From assembly GCA_038211295.1 (NCBI GenBank), contig JBBQVS010000009.1:19331-83330 (forward strand): a stretch of DNA of 64,000 nucleotides. Reading direction: 5' to 3'. The first letter of the stretch is position 1, and every line of letters starts with the position of its first letter. A program made the translations under genes and the position numbers. This stretch comes from JBBQVS01 sp038211295. GTDB taxonomy: Bacteria; Chloroflexota; Ktedonobacteria; Ktedonobacterales; Ktedonobacteraceae. Positions 59,671 to 64,000 of this stretch are shown here, piece after piece. Under the pieces are notes generated by a model that searched no databases, was not told the origin of the DNA, and worked only from the letters and a program-made list of their open reading frames with translations.

Positions 59671-62522
59671 CCACATCAGAGAGGCCCTATCGTAAGAAGC
59701 TGATCGAGGTAGCTCTGCCCCTCAACGCCATCAATGTTGCCTCGGCCCGCGAAAAATCCATTCGGCACGGGCATCCCTCGACGCTGCATCTCTGGTGGTC
59801 ACGCAAACCACTGGCAACGTGTCGTGCTGTGTTATTTGCCTCGTTGATTGACGACCCGTCAGAACATCCCGAATTATTTCCAACGGAGCAAGAACAGACA
59901 CAGGAGCGCGAACGGCTCTTTCGCTTGATAGAAGCACTGGTTACATGGGAAAACTCAAATAATTCGCAGGTATTTGCTGCTGTACACGCAGAAATTCAGA
60001 AGGCGACGGGCAATAATCCGCCATCGGTGCTTGACCCTTTTTGTGGTGGTGGCTCTATTCCCTTAGAGGCGCAACGGCTTGGCCTGGAGGCATATGGTAG
60101 CGACCTTAACCCTGTTGCTGTTCTTATCAGTAAAGCACTTGTCGAAATTCCACCCAAGTTTGCGGGGAAACCGCCTGTGCATTCAGAAGCAAAACCTTCG
60201 CTAATGCATCGTGATTGGCATGGAGCGCAAGGGTTAGCGGAAGATATCCGCTATTATGGGAAGTGGATGCGCGACGAAGCCGAAAAGCGGATTGGGCATC
60301 TTTACCCCCAAGCGACGTTGCCGAAAGAATATGGCGGAGGCGAGGCCACCGTGATTGCCTGGCTGTGGGCGCGAACCGTTACCTGTCCCAATCCAGTTTG
60401 TGGCATGAGGATGCCACTTACAAGCAAGTGGTGGCTCTCGAAGAAGACTGGTAGGGAGACGTGGGCAGAGCCACAGATAGACCGTAGTACCCACCCGCCG
60501 ACGCTGACGTTTGAGGTCAAGACGGGCAAAGGCACGCCACAGGATGGTACAGTCAACAGGCAAGGCGCACGCTGCCTCAACTGTGGCGAAGCTGTTCCAT
60601 TTGAGTACGTCCGCAGCGAAGGCAAAGCGGGGCGCATGAGCCAGCAACTCATGGCAATCGTCGCCGAAGGGCAACGCAATCGTGTGTATCTTGCTCCAAC
60701 AAAAGAGCAGGTAGAGACATCAGAGCAGGCACGACCAACGGATGTACCCGATACTGACCTTCCTATACAAGCTTTAGGCTTTCGTATTCAGTCGTATGGG
60801 ATGACAAAGCACCGTGATCTTTTCACGCCGCGTCAGCTTACGGCGTTGACCACGTTCAGCGACCTTGTGCAGGAGGCGAGAGTGCGCGTGCGGGCGGATG
60901 CAGAAACGCGAGGGTTGGTCGCGGATGATGTCGCACTGCACGAGGGTGGGACGGGGGCGGACGCCTATGCGGATGCCGTGGCAACGTATTTAGCGTGCGC
61001 GGTTGATAGGTTAACAATGACAGGTAACAATCTTGTTCGCTGGAATCCGGTTGGAGAAAAAGCACAACATGCCTTTGGAAGACAAAGCCTGCCCATGATT
61101 TGGGATTTTGCAGAGGCAAACTTCTTTGCAAGTGCTACAGGGAGCGCAATTGCAGCTATTGAATTAGAGGCGGAGCCTGTTGAACGATTGGGTCATAATG
61201 TTGGGTTTGTCGAGCAACATGATGCAATGGATGCAATGAATTCTGTGGTTCAACCTATAATTTCTACTGACCCGCCATATTATGACAATATCGGCTACGC
61301 AGACCTTTCCGATTTCTTTTATGTATGGTTACGTCGTTCACTAAGTTCAATCTATCCTAATCTATTCAGAACTGTACTAGTCCCTAAAGCTCAGGAACTC
61401 ATTGCAACACCTTATCGTTTTGGAGGCAATAAGAGCATGGCGCAGGAGTTTTTTGAGGTTGGACTTGGCAAATCCTTTGAACAAATGCGTGCCGTCCAAC
61501 ATCCTGATTTTCCATTGACTGTTTACTATGCTTTTAAACAGGCTGAGTCGGAGTCGGATGACTCTGATACTTTGGATGAAGCTATCACTACTAGTGCTAC
61601 AAATTCTCAAGTAACAGCATCCACAGGATGGGAAACAATGTTGGAAGGATTGATAAAGGCTGGTTTTGCAATTACTGGTACTTGGCCTATGAGAACGGAA
61701 ATGAAAACGCGTCAAGTTGCTATGAATGCTAATGCGTTGGCTTCATCCATCGTACTGGTGTGTCGTCCGCGTGCGGTTGACGCGCCTGTGGCGTCGCGGC
61801 GGCAGTTTCTCAACGAGTTGCGGCGGGAACTGCCAAAGGCACTGGTCAATTTGCAGCGTGGCACCATCGCGCCGGTAGACCTGGCACAGGCGAGCATTGG
61901 CCCCGGCATGGCGATCTATTCGCGCTATAGCAAGGTCGTGGAGTCGGATGGCACGCCGTTGCGGGTGCGGGCCGCGCTACAACTGATTAACCGTTCCCTT
62001 GACGAGGTGCTGGCGGAGCAAGAGGGCGAGTACGATGCTGAGACGCGCTGGGCCATTGCGTGGTTCGAGGAGTATGGCTATGAGGCGGGCGAGTATGGAC
62101 GGGCCGAGACGCTCTCGAAGGCCAAGAATATGAGTTTGCAGGGGCTTGTCGATGCGGGCTTTCTGGCGTCGCGCGGGGGCAAGGTACACCTGCTTAAACG
62201 CGACGAGCTGGCGGCGAAGTGGGATATCAAGCAGGCCGAGCGGCTGACCGTGTGGGAAGTGATGCAATATATGATTCGTGCGTTGGACGAAAAGGGTGGT
62301 GAGGTAGCGGCTGGCGATATTCGGCGTGCGGTGGGTGAAAGGGGCGATATCGCACGCGACCTGGCGTACAGGTTGTATACTATGTGTGAACGTAAAGGGC
62401 GAGCATCGGAGGCACTGGCCTATAACAGTCTTGTCACTTCGTGGGGGGAGATTAACAGGTTAGCGAGACGCGAGGGCGTGCGTAGTAATGAGTTGTTTAG
62501 CGAGGTGACGTTTTTGGGGTAG
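59667..62522 (+). CDS. DUF1156-domain DNA methyltransferase
   Basis: 951 residues. The N-terminal DUF1156 region (about 1-75) has KKLIEVALPLNAINVASARE, then REKSIRHGHPSTLHLWWSRK. SAM-binding motif I is LDPFCGGGSIPLEAQRLGLE (D123 of DPFCGGG), with YGSDLNPVAV after it. Two Cys pairs (CPNPVC near 240, CLNC near 304) suggest a zinc knuckle. The catalytic motif is DPPYYDNIGY (D535-Y538), typical of amino-methyltransferases acting on adenine N6 or cytosine N4. The C-terminal third is helical. The start overlaps the helicase stop by four bases. The segment around the catalytic motif (about 61080-61740) is much richer in A+T than the rest. DUF1156 methylases are known from antiphage clusters. Confidence 0.92.
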   Translation: MTTSERPYRKKLIEVALPLNAINVASAREKSIRHGHPSTLHLWWSRKPLATCRAVLFASLIDDPSEHPELFPTEQEQTQERERLFRLIEALVTWENSNNSQVFAAVHAEIQKATGNNPPSVLDPFCGGGSIPLEAQRLGLEAYGSDLNPVAVLISKALVEIPPKFAGKPPVHSEAKPSLMHRDWHGAQGLAEDIRYYGKWMRDEAEKRIGHLYPQATLPKEYGGGEATVIAWLWARTVTCPNPVCGMRMPLTSKWWLSKKTGRETWAEPQIDRSTHPPTLTFEVKTGKGTPQDGTVNRQGARCLNCGEAVPFEYVRSEGKAGRMSQQLMAIVAEGQRNRVYLAPTKEQVETSEQARPTDVPDTDLPIQALGFRIQSYGMTKHRDLFTPRQLTALTTFSDLVQEARVRVRADAETRGLVADDVALHEGGTGADAYADAVATYLACAVDRLTMTGNNLVRWNPVGEKAQHAFGRQSLPMIWDFAEANFFASATGSAIAAIELEAEPVERLGHNVGFVEQHDAMDAMNSVVQPIISTDPPYYDNIGYADLSDFFYVWLRRSLSSIYPNLFRTVLVPKAQELIATPYRFGGNKSMAQEFFEVGLGKSFEQMRAVQHPDFPLTVYYAFKQAESESDDSDTLDEAITTSATNSQVTASTGWETMLEGLIKAGFAITGTWPMRTEMKTRQVAMNANALASSIVLVCRPRAVDAPVASRRQFLNELRRELPKALVNLQRGTIAPVDLAQASIGPGMAIYSRYSKVVESDGTPLRVRAALQLINRSLDEVLAEQEGEYDAETRWAIAWFEEYGYEAGEYGRAETLSKAKNMSLQGLVDAGFLASRGGKVHLLKRDELAAKWDIKQAERLTVWEVMQYMIRALDEKGGEVAAGDIRRAVGERGDIARDLAYRLYTMCERKGRASEALAYNSLVTSWGEINRLARREGVRSNELFSEVTFLG

Positions 62523-62571
62523 CGTTTAGCTGCAAAACTATAACAGACTTGTTGGTGAAAGGAGTATATTT

Positions 62572-63408
62572 ATGCCTAAGCGTGTTCTCAGAAGTTTCTT
62601 GTACTTAGATGAAGGTATTATAGATGATTACTTAGCTCAATATGAAAGGGGAATTCTCGAAGGACTGTATACAACGAAAGACATTACTACTGGTAGCAAA
62701 GAGGGTGGGGCTGGATTAAAAATAGGTGTAGTAGAGGGCAGTGGTAAAGGTATATCTTCCTCGTCTTCAGAAACTTCCCAAACATTGCGCGAGACCCCTG
62801 TTTCAAAGTTTACTCGCCTTCACAACTATCTAGTGGAAGACGAAGCCATACAAGTTCTGAATGGACTTGATGAAGCCATATATGAACAAATTGAATCGGG
62901 AGAGATCATCGAAGTAAGAGGTATAGCACGATTACCACAATGGGAGCATTTAGCAAAAGTTACTACAGACTTTTCTAGTCTTATTGATATTATGAAAGCT
63001 GTAGGACAAGACCCTTTAGCTGACGATGCTACTAATCAAGCCTATCAAGGTATATCGTCTCTTATAGCAAAAAAAGCGCAAGAAGACACCGAACTTATTG
63101 TTAATGCAGTCGGTTCACCCAGATTTACGTTCGTTGCAAAGTTGAATACAGCAAGAATTCTTCGCCGAAAAGACGAACTTGAAGCAGAAATCACAATACT
63201 AGGGAAAGTTCGCCGAAGACTTGTTAAAGGCGAAACGCTTGACATCTTTCGTGTGGCCCCTCGACTAGATCAGTTTAAAGCCATGAACCGTGTCCAAAAA
63301 AGAAGTGTAGGTAAAGGACAATCTAAAGCACCTTCTACAGATACTCCGTTAGATGAGGTAGTTAAGTACACGGCAATGCAAATACAAACCATCGCAGTCT
63401 ATCAATAA
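62572..63408 (+). CDS. DUF6414-like hypothetical protein in defence island
   Basis: 278 residues, 50 bases after the methyltransferase, with GAAAGGAG before the ATG. It begins RVLRSFLYLDEGIIDDYLAQ, then a Gly/Ser-rich central low-complexity stretch (VEGSGKGISSSSSETSQTLR) and a helical part (KFTRLHNYLVEDEAIQVLNG). The central part has IIEVRGIARLPQWEHLAKVT and the end EITILGKVRRRLVKGETLDI. The pattern of an 'LYLD' start followed by a Gly/Ser-rich segment and a helical body fits my memory of DUF6414, a family without known function; I hold this at moderate confidence. The gene is strongly A+T-rich relative to the helicase (20 G+C in bases 62581-62640), so it probably has a different origin. Confidence 0.68.
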   Translation: MPKRVLRSFLYLDEGIIDDYLAQYERGILEGLYTTKDITTGSKEGGAGLKIGVVEGSGKGISSSSSETSQTLRETPVSKFTRLHNYLVEDEAIQVLNGLDEAIYEQIESGEIIEVRGIARLPQWEHLAKVTTDFSSLIDIMKAVGQDPLADDATNQAYQGISSLIAKKAQEDTELIVNAVGSPRFTFVAKLNTARILRRKDELEAEITILGKVRRRLVKGETLDIFRVAPRLDQFKAMNRVQKRSVGKGQSKAPSTDTPLDEVVKYTAMQIQTIAVYQ

Positions 63409-63446
63409 CTTTGTAAGGTGTTAAATTATTAAAGGACAAAGTATTC

Positions 63447-64000
63447 ATGGATTTTCCCTTTCGTTCTCAATTTAATTCTCCACGTTGTGCATTTCTAATG
63501 ACGTTTGAGCCACAAGACATTACAGGTATTTACGACGGTGATACTTCATGCCTCACCATGCAAGCCACTTTCAAACATGAGCTTGTTGACTATACTGACA
63601 CACACAAAAATTATCCTATAATTTTAGATTTACATGGCACCTTACATAGAGTGAACTATCCCAACGAGAATAGTAGTACGCTACGACCAATTATGGATAT
63701 GCCTCTAAGCCTTGTTAAACCTAATGCCCAATATTATACAAGTCTCTCTTTTGTTCTTCTTAAAAGCTATATTCACCACATTGAGGAGCATCGTGCATCA
63801 CAGCAATCACAAGATATGCTGTTCACAATCCAAATGTGGGGAAGCATTGCTATTGTAAAAGAAAGTGGTAACACACAATCACAAAGTGTACCTTCTCATT
63901 TACAAGAGCGTTCTGTTGATCTTATCGGATTTGAAAATGTTCGTCTGGATAATAGTACACAGCAAATCAGAATTCCGCGTTCTGATTGGGTTGATCGTGT
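63447..64000 (+). CDS. Unknown protein in defence island (C-terminus beyond window)
   Basis: An open frame from an ATG at 63447 with AAAGGA about ten bases upstream runs to the right edge (184 residues visible). It starts MDFPFRSQFNSPRCAFLMTF and has EPQDITGIYDGDTSCLTMQA, SFVLLKSYIHHIEEHRASQQ, and the last visible residues QQIRIPRSDWVDRV. I recognise no family. The IPRSDW segment resembles a motif near the end of several uncharacterised defence-associated proteins, but this is a weak recollection. It follows the DUF6414-like gene by 38 bases, shares its A+T-rich composition and is probably in the same operon. Confidence 0.65.
   Translation, partial: MDFPFRSQFNSPRCAFLMTFEPQDITGIYDGDTSCLTMQATFKHELVDYTDTHKNYPIILDLHGTLHRVNYPNENSSTLRPIMDMPLSLVKPNAQYYTSLSFVLLKSYIHHIEEHRASQQSQDMLFTIQMWGSIAIVKESGNTQSQSVPSHLQERSVDLIGFENVRLDNSTQQIRIPRSDWVDR

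Noticed and set aside
1..64000. tRNA, rRNA or intact transposase genes
   Set aside because: Reading the intergenic stretches I found no convincing cloverleaf, rRNA segment or transposase motif; a covariance-model scan would be needed to exclude small RNA genes.

Overview
The window reads as one stretch of chromosome from a bacterium of moderate G+C content, with genes packed on both strands in short operons. The gene content points to the Chloroflexota, most likely the class Ktedonobacteria: zinc-ribbon Ser/Thr kinases with large extracellular sensor domains, an LprG-like lipoprotein beside a 14-helix MFS exporter, a DUF6391 protein next to YggT/YggS, an FHA-ABC transporter and many two-component kinases. 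This assignment is inference from gene content; there is no rRNA or other marker in the window.

Layout. 1-6.7 kb: the N-terminal part of an M32 carboxypeptidase (cut by the left edge), an ABC exporter, and a minus-strand wall operon murF - ddl - dipeptide epimerase. 7-13.5 kb: metabolic genes (YceI, quinone oxidoreductase, rhodanese, ComB-like phosphatase, acyl-CoA synthetase), a degraded GGDEF gene and a secreted helical protein. 14-19 kb: an OmpR-type regulator with its kinase, then an orphan GAF-GAF-PAS kinase. 19.4-26 kb: two small hypothetical genes and a tandem pair of transmembrane Ser/Thr kinases whose outer part is a periplasmic-binding-protein domain. 26-28.6 kb: YggT, DUF6391, YggS and PgeF. 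28.9-31.6 kb: two paralogous GH16 glycoside hydrolases and trmD. 31.7-36.7 kb: a PAS kinase/regulator pair, a URO-D family protein, NUDIX, a membrane protein and a MEDS-domain protein. 36.9-42.7 kb: a zinc-ribbon AIM24 protein, a membrane protein, a cytochrome P450, a coiled-coil protein and coaBC. 42.8-49.9 kb: a triple-FHA ABC transporter, a surface protein, and an MFS exporter with its lipoprotein. 50-55.8 kb: MBL, M50 and HD-domain genes, an unknown two-domain protein, a GlsB/YeaQ membrane protein and another MFS transporter.

56.2-64 kb (right edge): a putative defence island. A SNF2 helicase with a C-terminal DUF3883 domain overlaps by four bases a DUF1156 DNA methyltransferase. Two A+T-rich genes follow, one resembling DUF6414 and one unrecognised and cut by the window edge. 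The base composition changes sharply inside the methylase and stays A+T-rich to the end, which suggests transfer or module exchange. This is the strongest candidate for an incompletely described system here.

Non-coding structure is rich. A family of intergenic repeats built on a GACAGGGGCAAGCC core recurs at several sites, and very long perfect hairpins follow several genes. Two long inverted repeats lie in upstream regions (10523-10611 and 28644-28790). Clear sigma-70-like promoters precede the YceI, GH16 and P450 genes. I found no tRNA, rRNA, CRISPR array or intact insertion sequence.
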